From NCBI RefSeq assembly GCF_000815465.1, contig NZ_JSWE01000092.1, positions 169,409 to 233,408 on the forward strand: a stretch of DNA of 64,000 nt. Reading direction: 5' to 3'. This DNA comes from Candidatus Jidaibacter acanthamoeba (GTDB lineage Bacteria; Pseudomonadota; Alphaproteobacteria; Rickettsiales; Midichloriaceae). Shown here in pieces: positions 44,918-53,306 of the stretch. The notes beneath the pieces are model-generated. The model was given only the letters and a program-made list of their open reading frames with translations. It had not been told where the DNA came from and did no database searches. The position numbers were made by a program, and so were the translations under genes. The stretch's first letter is position 1. Every line of letters starts with the position of its first letter.

Positions 44918-45877
44918 ATGAAAAATGATAATAAAGAAATGAAAGGACGAATTAAATCACCGTTTAAAGAAATAAAACCTATACCGCCAAAGAGTATTAC
45001 TCCGCAAGAAGAGCTATTAACTTTTGATCCGGGATATGTAGATAATATCAAAATTTTACGTAACGGAGCCAATGAAGATAAAATAGATTTTAAGGAAGTT
45101 TATTGGGCAGTTCGCGGTATGTTAGAGCATGCTGTACATGAATTTAATAATAAAAAAGGTTTTATTCAAATTGATTTTGCTGAGGTTGGTGGAAAGTTAG
45201 GCAAGTCAAGAAGTAATGATGCAAATAGATATAGATATGCATATAATTATATGAGAAATAATGATTTATGCCTAACAACAGCTAAAGATATTTTAAATGC
45301 CGCAGTGCAATCAATTTTTCATGAACGGGAATTGAAAATTAATTGCGAATATGACTTCGATAAACCAGGTAATACAGTATATGGTTTAGAGCTTATAAGT
45401 GAAAATGGAAGAATTATCAAAGAGCCTGTATTTTCAAAAGATGATTTGATGCAAAAAATACAACAAATTACTAAAATTAATTATTTACTGGATCAGATAG
45501 AAAAGCACGAAGCAGCAATAGGTAATTGTATTAAAGATATTAAAAATGTTATAGGCGATAACCGTAAAAAATCACCGCAGGCGCTGGTGAGCGGCATAAG
45601 GGAAATTGCCGAGAAATATGCTAAAGAGCAGCAAGTAACTCCACAAGAGATGGAAGAGATTTATAACAAGGCCGCACAAATTTCAAAGAATGCTATAAAG
45701 ATGGATGCGAGCGTAAATAATATTGTAATAAGATTAATGGATAATATTAAGGATCTGGTTTGCTCTATTTTCGGTAAGAGTGCCGAGCAAAAAGTTGATA
45801 AAGTGTTCGCCGAATTGAAACAGGAACTGAAGGGTAAGCAGCCGGAAGAGCAATCCAAGGGTAGCGGGCGAGGTTAA
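44918..45877 (+). CDS. Hypothetical protein, charged and helical
   Basis: 319 residues, no signal peptide or membrane segment. The first 110 residues are polar and partly disordered (KPIPPKSITPQEEL), followed by a globular part (about 60-190) and a helical tail. It ends in KGSGRG, comparable to SRGRG in the ankyrin gene at 52193. Function unknown. The gene is followed by a 448-bp gap that holds a miniature element. Confidence 0.7.
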   Translation: MKNDNKEMKGRIKSPFKEIKPIPPKSITPQEELLTFDPGYVDNIKILRNGANEDKIDFKEVYWAVRGMLEHAVHEFNNKKGFIQIDFAEVGGKLGKSRSNDANRYRYAYNYMRNNDLCLTTAKDILNAAVQSIFHERELKINCEYDFDKPGNTVYGLELISENGRIIKEPVFSKDDLMQKIQQITKINYLLDQIEKHEAAIGNCIKDIKNVIGDNRKKSPQALVSGIREIAEKYAKEQQVTPQEMEEIYNKAAQISKNAIKMDASVNNIVIRLMDNIKDLVCSIFGKSAEQKVDKVFAELKQELKGKQPEEQSKGSGRG

Positions 45878-46031
45878 TTGTAGGAAAGAATAATTTTAAA
45901 TTAAGGGGGCCTTTAGTTTCATCCGTTACCTATGTCTGGGTTTGCGGTAACTGAGGTTATACTGCAAATACCCATATACAAAATAATATTATTTTCCTTC
46001 GTAGTGAGGCCGGTTGAAATCTAACATTTTA

Positions 46032-46269
46032 TATAGTGAATTAAGTTGAACATCTAACGCGTTTATTCAAATATAATAAGTTAAGTTTAATATGACTATA
46101 TAGTCTACAACTGAAAAATCAGATAATAAGAATAGTAAGAAGCAAGCGCCTAGCCGCCACTTATGGCGCATGCGCTTTATCAATGACTATGTCATTTATA
46201 CGTAAATTTAGTTTTTTATAGTTCAACTATTGCTCCCTATATGTAGGTTATTCAACTTAATTTACTATA
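46032..46269 (-). mobile_element. Miniature inverted-repeat element, copy C
   Basis: 238 bp in the opposite orientation to copies at 12086 and 29252. Left TATAGTGAATTAAGTTGAA, right TTCAACTTAATTTACTATA; TA on both sides. The core hairpins are worn (CGCCACTTATGGCG, then TGACTATGTCA-TTTATACG). It lies 57 bp from the end of the nsrR-like gene and marks the left side of the NO cassette. Confidence 0.8.
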
Positions 46270-46325
46270 TCTTTTTATATGGATAGCTAATTACTTGCTT
46301 AGCTTACTCAATAACTAAGCATAAA

Positions 46326-46754
46326 TTAAATTTTTGCAATACCGGCAATCTTTTCTTTGTTTAAACTTAAATCATGCAAATTATAACTATCTAATTCTTT
46401 AAGAAAATTACTAATGGCTTTATTAAATATATGTTTTAACCCGCAAGTAGGAGAAATAATACAGGAATTGGTAGGTAAAAAACATTCCACTAATGCAAAG
46501 TCAGGCTCAGTTGCCCTTACAACAGCGCCTAGGTTAATTTCTTTAGGCTTAAAAGCCAGGCGTAAACCCCCTCCCTTACCTCTTATTGCTTCAACAAATC
46601 CGGCTTTTACTAATGTATTTACTACTTTAACTAAATGATTTTTAGATATGTTATATATTTTTGCTATCTGATCTATTGTACTTAAGCTTTCATTATTTGC
46701 AGTTAAATGCATTAATATTCTGAAAGCATAATCAGTGTGAAGAGTTAATCGCAT
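46326..46754 (-). CDS. nsrR: Rrf2-family repressor, NsrR-like nitric oxide sensor
   Basis: 142 residues. A winged helix-turn-helix (about 1-60; TIDQIAKIYNISKNHLVKVV) is followed by three cysteines, C91, C98 and C104, placed as the Fe-S ligands of NsrR (C-x6-C-x5-C here). NsrR represses NO-defence genes until NO damages its cluster. The neighbouring gene, 96 bp away and divergent, encodes a haemoglobin, and an NsrR-like operator is in between, so the call is strong. IscR is less likely: no isc genes flank it and the cysteine spacing differs. Confidence 0.88.
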   Translation of the reverse strand: MRLTLHTDYAFRILMHLTANNESLSTIDQIAKIYNISKNHLVKVVNTLVKAGFVEAIRGKGGGLRLAFKPKEINLGAVVRATEPDFALVECFLPTNSCIISPTCGLKHIFNKAISNFLKELDSYNLHDLSLNKEKIAGIAKI

Positions 46755-46808
46755 AACAAATTTTTAAAAACTATTGTTTAATAAACTAAATATGTTAGAT
46801 TATTTTAT

Positions 46809-46831
46809 AAGAAGTATTTTAGAGGCAACTT
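46809..46831 (+). promoter_or_regulatory. NsrR-like operator upstream of the haemoglobin gene
   Basis: The 23 bases begin AAGAAGTATTTTAG and end AGGCAACTT. Against the enterobacterial NsrR consensus as I remember it (AAGATGYATTT, one base, AAATRCATCTT), I count about 19 of 23 matches. It is an imperfect inverted repeat ending 19 bp before the haemoglobin ATG, where a repressor would block transcription. It is also close to the divergent repressor gene, so autoregulation is possible. Confidence 0.55.
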
Positions 46832-46850
46832 TAAAATTTGTAAAGTAATT

Positions 46851-47285
46851 ATGACAGATAAACCGGAACTGGCTTCTAATTTTTGTAATAATGTTGGATT
46901 ATCGTTAGGTATTACGGAGCCTATAATTGAGAATTTGGTGCATAGCTTTTATATTAAAGTAAGAGAAGATGAGCTTATTGCGCCTATTTTTGATAATGTT
47001 ATTGAAGGTAGTTGGGATGAGCATTTGTCTCGTATGTGTGACTTTTGGTCGTCTATTGTGCTCTCTACAGGCCGGTATAAAGGTCAACCTCTTTTAAAGC
47101 ACATAAATATCCCTAATTTACATAAAGAGCATTTCTTGCGTTGGTTATCCATATTTGAAGAAAATGCATATAATACCTGCTCAAAAGAAATCGCTGATTT
47201 TTTTATAGACCGTGCACGAAAAATTGCTCAGAGCCTGATGCTGGGTATAAAATTTTATAATAAGGAATTAAAAATAAGGAATTAA
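46851..47285 (+). CDS. Group III truncated haemoglobin
   Basis: 144 residues of the truncated-haemoglobin fold, class III by its pattern: IAPIFDNVI (about 43-51), WDEHLSRMCDFWSSIVL (55-71), and LHKEHFLRWLSIF (90-102). H94 is the probable proximal haem ligand. Class III members are often linked to nitric oxide or reactive nitrogen chemistry. It lies between an NsrR-like operator and an alternative oxidase gene 18 bp downstream, so a role in NO scavenging or supply of NO-resistant respiration is inferred. Confidence 0.9.
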   Translation: MTDKPELASNFCNNVGLSLGITEPIIENLVHSFYIKVREDELIAPIFDNVIEGSWDEHLSRMCDFWSSIVLSTGRYKGQPLLKHINIPNLHKEHFLRWLSIFEENAYNTCSKEIADFFIDRARKIAQSLMLGIKFYNKELKIRN

Positions 47286-47303
47286 ATCTATAAGAGCTAT
47301 ATT

Positions 47304-47924
47304 ATGAAAATCGATAAACCGAATTTAACACTTCATCATAAACCGAATGACTTATCTGATAGATTCGCTATGATTATGTGTAAGTTTTTACGTTGGATAG
47401 CCGACACTTTTTTCCAAAAAAGATACGGCCATAGAGCTGTAGTACTGGAAACCGTAGCTGCTGTACCAGGAATGGTAGGAGGTTTGTTAATTCATTTAAA
47501 ATGCTTACGCAAACAGTGTCCTGATAACGGATGGATAAAAATGCTGCTTGATGAGGCTGAGAATGAACGCATACATCTAATGGCCTTTCTGGAAATTGCA
47601 AAACCAAATTGGTTGGAGCGTATGGTAATACTGCTCGTGCAAGGTATTTTCTTTAATGCATTCTTCTTATTATATTTAATTTCACCGAAAACAGCTCATA
47701 GATTAATAGGATATTTTGAAGAAGAGGCTATCATTAGCTACACAAGTTATTTAGAGGAGATTGATAACGGGCGTATCAAAAATACCCCGGCTACAAACAC
47801 TGCTATAGAATATTGGAAACTACCCAGTAATGCAACTTTACGTGATGTAGTAGTTGCAGTGCGTAATGATGAAGCGGAGCATAGAGATGTAAATCATGAG
47901 TTTGCTAATCTACTAACTAAGTAG
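47304..47924 (+). CDS. aox: Alternative oxidase (di-iron ubiquinol oxidase)
   Basis: 206 residues, a short bacterial AOX. All six iron-ligand positions are visible: E49 (LETVAAVPG), E88 and H91 (NERIHL), one of E139-E141 (YFEEEA), and E190 plus H193 ([10 protein letters not shown]). It oxidises ubiquinol and reduces oxygen to water without pumping protons and is resistant to cyanide and NO. It has two hydrophobic membrane-associated stretches (about 53-70 and 105-127). Cotranscribed with the haemoglobin (18-bp gap), likely under NsrR. Confidence 0.95.
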   Translation: MKIDKPNLTLHHKPNDLSDRFAMIMCKFLRWIADTFFQKRYGHRAVVLETVAAVPGMVGGLLIHLKCLRKQCPDNGWIKMLLDEAENERIHLMAFLEIAKPNWLERMVILLVQGIFFNAFFLLYLISPKTAHRLIGYFEEEAIISYTSYLEEIDNGRIKNTPATNTAIEYWKLPSNATLRDVVVAVRNDEAEHRDVNHEFANLLTK

Positions 47925-48192
47925 TAATAACCTCAATTCGGCATAACGGCATGTTAAAGCAATGCTTATCCAAATAATAAAGAAAGTAATATCATAGGTA
48001 AATATAGGTGCAGGTTAAAAGTAAACACTAATTTAAAATCATAAAAGCCCTATTGCTCATCTCACCACTTGAGCAATATTATTACTATCAAATTGCTTAA
48101 TTACCTCTCCTATTAATTAGGGATAAGATCCTCCTATTTTAGGGGGGAGGAACGCGCACTACTATTATTAATTTATGCCTTCCTTCCCTATC

Positions 48193-48433
48193 TATAGTAA
48201 ATTAAGTTGAATATCTAACGCTGTTATCCAAATACAATAAGTTAAGTTTAATATGACTATATAGCCTACAACTGAAAAATCAGATAATAAGAATAGTAAG
48301 AAGCACGCGCCTAGCCGCCATTTATGGCGCGTGCGCTTTATAAATGGCTATGTCATTTATACGTAAACTTAGTTTATTTTTTATAGTTCAACTATGTTCA
48401 ATATATATAGCATATTCAAATTAATACACTATA
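48193..48433 (-). mobile_element. Miniature inverted-repeat element, copy D
   Basis: 241 bp, same orientation as copy C. Left TATAGTAAATTAAGTTGAA. Right end is worn (ATTCAAATTAATACACTATA). Core stems are well preserved: GCACGCGCC/GGCGCGTGC around CCATTTATGG. It lies 268 bp after the aox gene, in a gap that otherwise shows only a short CCTCC/GGAGG hairpin near 48130-48150. Confidence 0.8.
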
Positions 48434-48562
48434 TAGCTAATAAGCTATTAATTGAGATTAAAATAAAAGCGGGTCAGGGGGTGGCAGAGCGCCTTAGGGA
48501 GCGAAGACACGCTATTTTCAGAATTCTTTGAATTTACTCATATAGCAATATTTATTCTCAAC
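48431..48562 (+). repeat. Intergenic repeat R2, copy 1
   Basis: From ATATAGCTAATAAGC to TATTTATTCTCAAC. It matches 57783-57910 in order: AATTGAGATTA near the left, a GGGG-rich centre, then GCGAAGACACGCTATTTTC, AGAATTCTT and ATAGCAATATTTATTCT. Non-coding. It directly adjoins miniature element copy D. Confidence 0.65.
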
Positions 48563-48582
48563 ATATGTGAAAATAGCTATAT

Positions 48583-48855
48583 CTATCTATCCTTCTTCAG
48601 AATAAAAGCTAAAATTTTAGCAGCCGTTATATAAGCTTCCGCAGGGAGATAATCATTAAACCTAAGAGTATCAGAAATAATTTCTGATTGCTTATCAGAG
48701 TCCATATTAATCCCGCTTTCTTTTGCTTTCTTTAAAATTGCTTTTACTATCTCATCCTTGTGAATTAAGTCGGATTTTGAAGTTATGCCTTCGTTAGCAG
48801 CATATTTTAAAGTGATCGTGATAAGTGCCTTTAATTCTTCTTTATTTGCCTGCAC
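48583..48855 (-). CDS. Small hypothetical protein
   Basis: 90 residues, soluble and helical, containing LITITLKYAANEGITSK and ending YLPAEAYITAAKILAFILKKDR. The last segment loosely recalls the C-terminus of FlhB/YscU proteins, but the rest does not, so I do not assign it. It follows iscX by 2 bp and so is likely last in the hflK-hflC-iscX operon. Confidence 0.7.
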   Translation of the reverse strand: MQANKEELKALITITLKYAANEGITSKSDLIHKDEIVKAILKKAKESGINMDSDKQSEIISDTLRFNDYLPAEAYITAAKILAFILKKDR

Positions 48856-48857
48856 AA

Positions 48858-49052
48858 CTATTCCCGCTCTTCAATCCATGCTGCTTGAATTGCTTCCAAC
48901 ACTTTTTCATTGCATTTATTGGGATCATCATTAAAGCGCGGAAGAGATATTACCCAACTTTTTAAGTCGGTGAATCTAATATTAATAATATCAGCTTCCG
49001 GGTAACGCTCTTCAAGTTCAATTGCAATATCGTAAACATCAAGCCATTTCAT
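48858..49052 (-). CDS. iscX: Fe-S assembly adaptor IscX
   Basis: 64 residues, typical size. Matches the IscX/YfhJ pattern: MKWLDVYDIAIELEERYPE, IRFTDLKSW, and LEAIQAAWIEE with acidic surface. IscX modulates iron delivery to IscS. It is separated from hflC by 13 bp and followed closely by a small gene. The isc core genes are not here, so it stands in an unrelated operon. Confidence 0.9.
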   Translation of the reverse strand: MKWLDVYDIAIELEERYPEADIINIRFTDLKSWVISLPRFNDDPNKCNEKVLEAIQAAWIEERE

Positions 49053-49065
49053 ACTAAAAAAACCG

Positions 49066-49932
49066 CTAGTTAACTTTGCCGAAGAATTTCATAAACTCAC
49101 CGTCGGGCGATAAAATGAGCTTAGTGTTATCTTTATTAATCGACTTTTTATAAGCTTGCAGAGTTCTATAGAATTCATAAAATTGCGGGTCACGGCTAAA
49201 ACTTGATGAGAAAGCTTTAATGGCTTCTCCATCGCCTTCACCACGCAGCATTTGAGCTTTCTTTTGTGCTTCCGCTAAGATAATTTTCTTCTCTTTATCA
49301 GCGGTAGCTCTAATGATTTGTGCCTGCTCATCACCTTGTGCTCTAATTTCTTTAGCTTCTTTCAAACGGTCGGTTTTCATACGTTGATATACGGCCTCGC
49401 GGCTTTTTTCAGGGAGATCTGCTCTCATTATCCTTACATCGACCATTTCAACTCCTAAACTGTTTGCTTCCGTATTCACCAGGTCACAAATTTTTTTCAT
49501 GAGCTCAGGTCTTTGCGGGCTAAGCAAAGCTTTAAAAGGAACGCTACCTAATACCTGCCTAAGGTTAGAATCTAAAATTGATGAAAGTCTGGATTTTAAT
49601 TTCTCCTCGGTTTGTACTGTTTGATAAAATGTAAGGGCTTCTTTTATTCTATATTTGCCGAAAGAATCAACACGCATATTTTTTTGATCGGAAGCAATAA
49701 CTTCAGTCGGTTCAGATTTTAAATTTTGAATCCTTTTGTCAAAAAAGAACACATTTTGAATAAAAGGTATTTTAAATTTAAGCCCCGGTGTATCAATTTG
49801 CTTAATCGGTTCACCAAATTGAATTACTAAAGCAACTTGCCTTTGATCAACAATGAATGCAGAGTTGAATATAGCTAACAGAGCCGCAAATACTATAATT
49901 ATTAATGTTAAACTAAAATAATTCTTTGTCAT
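49066..49932 (-). CDS. hflC: Membrane protease modulator HflC
   Basis: 288 residues. One N-terminal membrane anchor (about 8-25) and an SPFH/prohibitin domain (VDQRQVALVIQFGEPI). With HflK it forms a ring around FtsH, controlling membrane protein degradation. It starts 8 bp after hflK and ends near iscX. Length and order hflK-hflC are usual. Confidence 0.94.
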   Translation of the reverse strand: MTKNYFSLTLIIIVFAALLAIFNSAFIVDQRQVALVIQFGEPIKQIDTPGLKFKIPFIQNVFFFDKRIQNLKSEPTEVIASDQKNMRVDSFGKYRIKEALTFYQTVQTEEKLKSRLSSILDSNLRQVLGSVPFKALLSPQRPELMKKICDLVNTEANSLGVEMVDVRIMRADLPEKSREAVYQRMKTDRLKEAKEIRAQGDEQAQIIRATADKEKKIILAEAQKKAQMLRGEGDGEAIKAFSSSFSRDPQFYEFYRTLQAYKKSINKDNTKLILSPDGEFMKFFGKVN

Positions 49933-49940
49933 ATTAACCC

Positions 49941-51119
49941 CTATTTCTTTTCGCTATTATTGTTATTTTTCAGTAATTCATTAAGAGGAAGATAAGGCAC
50001 GGTTCCGCTGGAAGCTTTGCCGTCCATAATAATCTTATCCATTCCTGAAAGTATTTCTTCCATGGTTTCCAGATACATTCTCTTACGGGTTACATCTTTT
50101 GCTTTTTGGTATTCGTTATAGATTGAGTTAAACCTACTTGATTCACCTTGAGCGCTGGCTATAACCTGCTGTTTATAACCTTCCGCCTCCTGGAGGAATT
50201 TTTCGGCTTCACCTCTTGCTCTAGGTAGCATCGAATTCCTATAAGCCAAAGCTTCATTGATAAGTTTTTCCTTATCAGCTTTTGCTGATTGGACATCACG
50301 GTAAGAATCAATAACTTCAAGTGGCGGTTGTACCCTCAGTAATTGTAATCTTTCAATGTGCACGCCCATTTTGTAGTTATTTAACATTTCTTGTAACAGT
50401 TGCTTAGCTTTCTGTTCAATTTTAAAACGTTCCTGCGCTAAAGCATCGGAAATTTTATGTATACCGATTACTTCACGTATCGCGCTTTCCGCACAACTTT
50501 TAACCGTGTTTTCATTAGGCAGATCTCTTAAATTAAATAAGAAATTTTTTGCATCTTTTACTTTCCATTGCACGTCAAAGTTTATATCAACTATATTCTC
50601 GTCACCTGTTAACATTTGACTTTCTTCAGGACGATTTTCAATATTTTGATCCGCAACGTCATTAGGCTTAGAACCGAATAGCCTTGAAGTACCATAGTTT
50701 TGCGGCGAATTTGAACGGAAGCCAATAATTTCACGATTAATTCGTGTAGTACTTACTTTCACGATAGTCTCTATAGGAGAAGGAAATTTATAATTTAAAC
50801 CCGGAATCGAAGTTCTATTATATTTCCCTAGTCTCAAAACTACACCTTCCTCATCCGGCTGCACGGTGTAAAAGCCGGTTGAAAGCCAGGAAAGTAGCCC
50901 GATGAGCAATGCAATTATAATGATTTTACTTGAAGGTAAGGAGAAATTTGAGCCGCTGAAATTGCTGTTTCCTCCGCCTCCCGAAGGTTTTTTCTTAGCC
51001 TGGAGAAAATCTACGATTTTTTCTTGGCTTTTGCGGATTATTTCATCCAAATCATCATTATTATCTGGTTTTTTATTTCGGTTGGAGCTATCATCCCAAG
51101 GATTGCGAAAGTCTGACAT
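49941..51119 (-). CDS. hflK: Membrane protease modulator HflK
   Basis: 392 residues. A cytosolic acidic/Gly-rich head is followed by a single membrane helix (about 68-90), then an SPFH domain with TVQPDEEGVVLRLGKYNRT and a long alpha-helical arm ending in Asn/Lys. Contains a RPEESQMLTGDENIV stretch. Forms the HflKC complex with HflC, which surrounds FtsH. It starts the operon and is divergent from mrp (73 bp between starts). Confidence 0.94.
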   Translation of the reverse strand: MSDFRNPWDDSSNRNKKPDNNDDLDEIIRKSQEKIVDFLQAKKKPSGGGGNSNFSGSNFSLPSSKIIIIALLIGLLSWLSTGFYTVQPDEEGVVLRLGKYNRTSIPGLNYKFPSPIETIVKVSTTRINREIIGFRSNSPQNYGTSRLFGSKPNDVADQNIENRPEESQMLTGDENIVDINFDVQWKVKDAKNFLFNLRDLPNENTVKSCAESAIREVIGIHKISDALAQERFKIEQKAKQLLQEMLNNYKMGVHIERLQLLRVQPPLEVIDSYRDVQSAKADKEKLINEALAYRNSMLPRARGEAEKFLQEAEGYKQQVIASAQGESSRFNSIYNEYQKAKDVTRKRMYLETMEEILSGMDKIIMDGKASSGTVPYLPLNELLKNNNNSEKK

Positions 51120-51192
51120 ATTGTTGTTGCCTAGTATTCAATTTTCCATATAGGTATCAACTATATCGAACTTCAACGCTTATGGCAAGAGT

Positions 51193-52230
51193 ATGTCTAT
51201 GATTACAGAAAAACAAATTATCGGATCGTTAGTTAATATTATTGATCCTGAGGCGGGAAAGCCAGTTACCGACTTTATTCCAAGAGTGGTAATAAGAGAT
51301 AATTCGGTATTTTTTACCCTTGAATACAGTGCATTGAAAACTCCGGAACAAATCAAAGCTAAAGAGCAATTGAGAGACTTATGCGAACAGGAAGTAAAAA
51401 AAATTAAAGGGGTAGGGGACGTGAAGGTAACCGTGAGTTCTACTAAAGAAGATCCGAAAGTAAGTAAAAAATCACCCATAATGGGAGTAAAGAAAATAAT
51501 ATTAGTTGCTTCGGGAAAAGGAGGGGTTGGTAAATCTACTGTTGCCTGCAACTTAGCGGTTGCTTTAAGCAAGAGCGGAAAGAGAACGGCATTGGTTGAT
51601 GCTGATATTTACGGTCCTTCTATGCCTAAGATGTTCGGTATCGCCGAAAAACCTGAATTGATAAATAATTTAATGATCCCGCTTGAAAAATTCGGCGTAA
51701 AGTTAATGTCAATGGGATTTCTGGTCAATCCCGATGCAGCAGCCGTGTGGCGTGGACCTATGGTAACCAAGGCTTTATTTCAGTTGATGAGAATGACTAA
51801 TTGGGCATTTGATGATAGAGAAGTGGATGTAATGGTGATTGATACCCCCCCCGGAACTGGGGATGTGCATTTAAGTTTAGCGGAAAATTATATTATCGAC
51901 GGTACCGTTTTAGTCTCTACTCCTCAAGAAGTGGCTCTCGCAGATGTGAGAAAAGCTTATGACATGTTTAATAAGCTTCACATTCCCGTGCTTGGAGTAG
52001 TTGAAAATATGAGCTATTTTGAGGATGAAAAGTCTAAAAATATTACTTATATTTTCGGTCGAAACGGGATGAAGAATTTTGCTCAAAAAGCAGGTATTAA
52101 CTTTTTGGGCGAGATCCCGCTTAATCCTAAAATTGCTTCCTCCTCCGATCATGGCATACCGATTGCTCTAAACGATGATTATAAAAGTATTGCTAGCCTC
52201 TTCCGCGAGATTGCGAAGAAGGTTTGTTGA
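51193..52230 (+). CDS. mrp: Iron-sulfur carrier/P-loop ATPase Mrp (ApbC/Nbp35 family)
   Basis: 345 residues. An N-terminal DUF59 (MIP18) domain (about 5-75) and a P-loop ATPase with SGKGGVGKS (about 108-116). Unusually, the site that in most family members reads CPxC after ENMSYF is replaced by EDEKSKN, so the bridging cysteines are absent. The C-terminal Cys345 alone remains nearby. The ATPase is likely active, but cluster binding may differ. The end overlaps the convergent ankyrin gene by 38 bp. Confidence 0.93.
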   Translation: MSMITEKQIIGSLVNIIDPEAGKPVTDFIPRVVIRDNSVFFTLEYSALKTPEQIKAKEQLRDLCEQEVKKIKGVGDVKVTVSSTKEDPKVSKKSPIMGVKKIILVASGKGGVGKSTVACNLAVALSKSGKRTALVDADIYGPSMPKMFGIAEKPELINNLMIPLEKFGVKLMSMGFLVNPDAAAVWRGPMVTKALFQLMRMTNWAFDDREVDVMVIDTPPGTGDVHLSLAENYIIDGTVLVSTPQEVALADVRKAYDMFNKLHIPVLGVVENMSYFEDEKSKNITYIFGRNGMKNFAQKAGINFLGEIPLNPKIASSSDHGIPIALNDDYKSIASLFREIAKKVC

Positions 52231-53215
52231 TAATTCCTTCCATATTATTTTTTTTTGGTAGCAATATGTTTGCATATAATTCGGAATCTTTAAAAAGTTC
52301 AGAAGCATAATCTAAAGGGGTTTGTCCTGTGTTATCCTTTTTTATTAGGGCTTTAGGATATTGATTGCAAACATATTCTATAAAGTTACAGGTACTCCAA
52401 AAATTAAACTTGCTGGAAGTTTTTACAGCACTATGTAATGGATAAGAATTAGTTTTAGATGAAGGTACTGAGCAGAGGGCACCAAAATCTACAAGTGCCA
52501 TAACTATATCCAATCTTCCGCTTTGAGCGGCAACTTCAGTTAATGCTTCTCCATTGAGTTGTTCGTTTACACAGTCTTTTATGGACTCGCCGGCTTCATA
52601 AATTGAATCAAAAAATTCATCCCAATTATCTTCTCTTTGACAGCTCCTTGCTACTCTAAAGAATTGACCTAAATTTTTGGTAATATCGTATTCTTTCTGG
52701 TTGCTTACCCTTCTTAATAAAGCAGAGATGGCAATAAATTTTTTTTCATTTGCAGCTTCTACATGTTTGGATAGAGCTTCAGGAGTATTGCTTAAAATTG
52801 TAGTTTCTTCAACTATCTTTTTTAGTAAAATTTCAATTAGTTCTAAATTACTATTTTTATTATTTATTTTTACATTATTTATTACACAAGCCATTAATAA
52901 ATTAAGGCCATAATTTTTGAAACTCGGAGAGTGTGGATCTAAGGTGCTCATGTAATATGTAATATTTACTTTGCCATCTCCTATTTCAGTTTTTCCTTCT
53001 TTTAAGGCATCTAGTAGAGTCTTGTATCTTCTCTCATCAAGGGTTCTTAAAGTAACCCCTAAGAAATTTCCAACTCTAGTAAAGGCACTTTCTTGCCTAT
53101 AGCCACCATTTTGCCCATGTTTTAATGAGTGATTCTCTCGGGTAATAACTTTAACGGTGCCTTCTTGTAAACCACTTTTTTCTTCATCTTCAAATCTATG
53201 TGCACGAAGCCTCAT
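52193..53215 (-). CDS. Ankyrin-repeat protein, trio member 3
   Basis: 340 residues without signal peptide. The C-terminal half has about three degenerate ankyrin repeats (LTEVAAQSGRLDIVMALVDFGA, PLHSAVK, TPLDYASELFKDSE). A DNWDEFFDSIYEAGESI stretch just before resembles NKWDQVLSTL and NDWDKFLSFLKK in the next two genes. Its final codons overlap the 3' end of mrp by 38 bp. It ends in SRGRG. Function unknown. Confidence 0.75.
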   Translation of the reverse strand: MRLRAHRFEDEEKSGLQEGTVKVITRENHSLKHGQNGGYRQESAFTRVGNFLGVTLRTLDERRYKTLLDALKEGKTEIGDGKVNITYYMSTLDPHSPSFKNYGLNLLMACVINNVKINNKNSNLELIEILLKKIVEETTILSNTPEALSKHVEAANEKKFIAISALLRRVSNQKEYDITKNLGQFFRVARSCQREDNWDEFFDSIYEAGESIKDCVNEQLNGEALTEVAAQSGRLDIVMALVDFGALCSVPSSKTNSYPLHSAVKTSSKFNFWSTCNFIEYVCNQYPKALIKKDNTGQTPLDYASELFKDSELYANILLPKKNNMEGIINKPSSQSRGRG

Positions 53216-53255
53216 TTTATTTTCTCATTTAATATTATGGTTGAAAATTATTTAT

Positions 53256-53290
53256 AGAAAAAACGGCCTACTTGTTGTGGGTAAGCCGTT
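53256..53290 (-). terminator. Rho-independent terminator after ankyrin gene 53307
   Basis: On the minus strand AACGGCTTAC pairs with GTAGGCCGTT (one mismatch) and is followed by a run of six T. It begins 17 bp after the stop of the ankyrin gene at 53307, and would separate it from the gene at 52193. Confidence 0.65.
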
Positions 53291-53306
53291 GTTTTATGTT
53301 ACTCAG

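Noticed and set aside
46326-46754. IscR rather than NsrR
   Set aside because: No isc or suf genes adjoin it, and the haemoglobin/AOX context with an NsrR-like site favours an NO sensor. The distinction is not absolute.
48583-48855. FlhB/YscU C-terminal-like small protein
   Set aside because: Only the last 20 residues look similar; the NPTH cleavage motif is absent.
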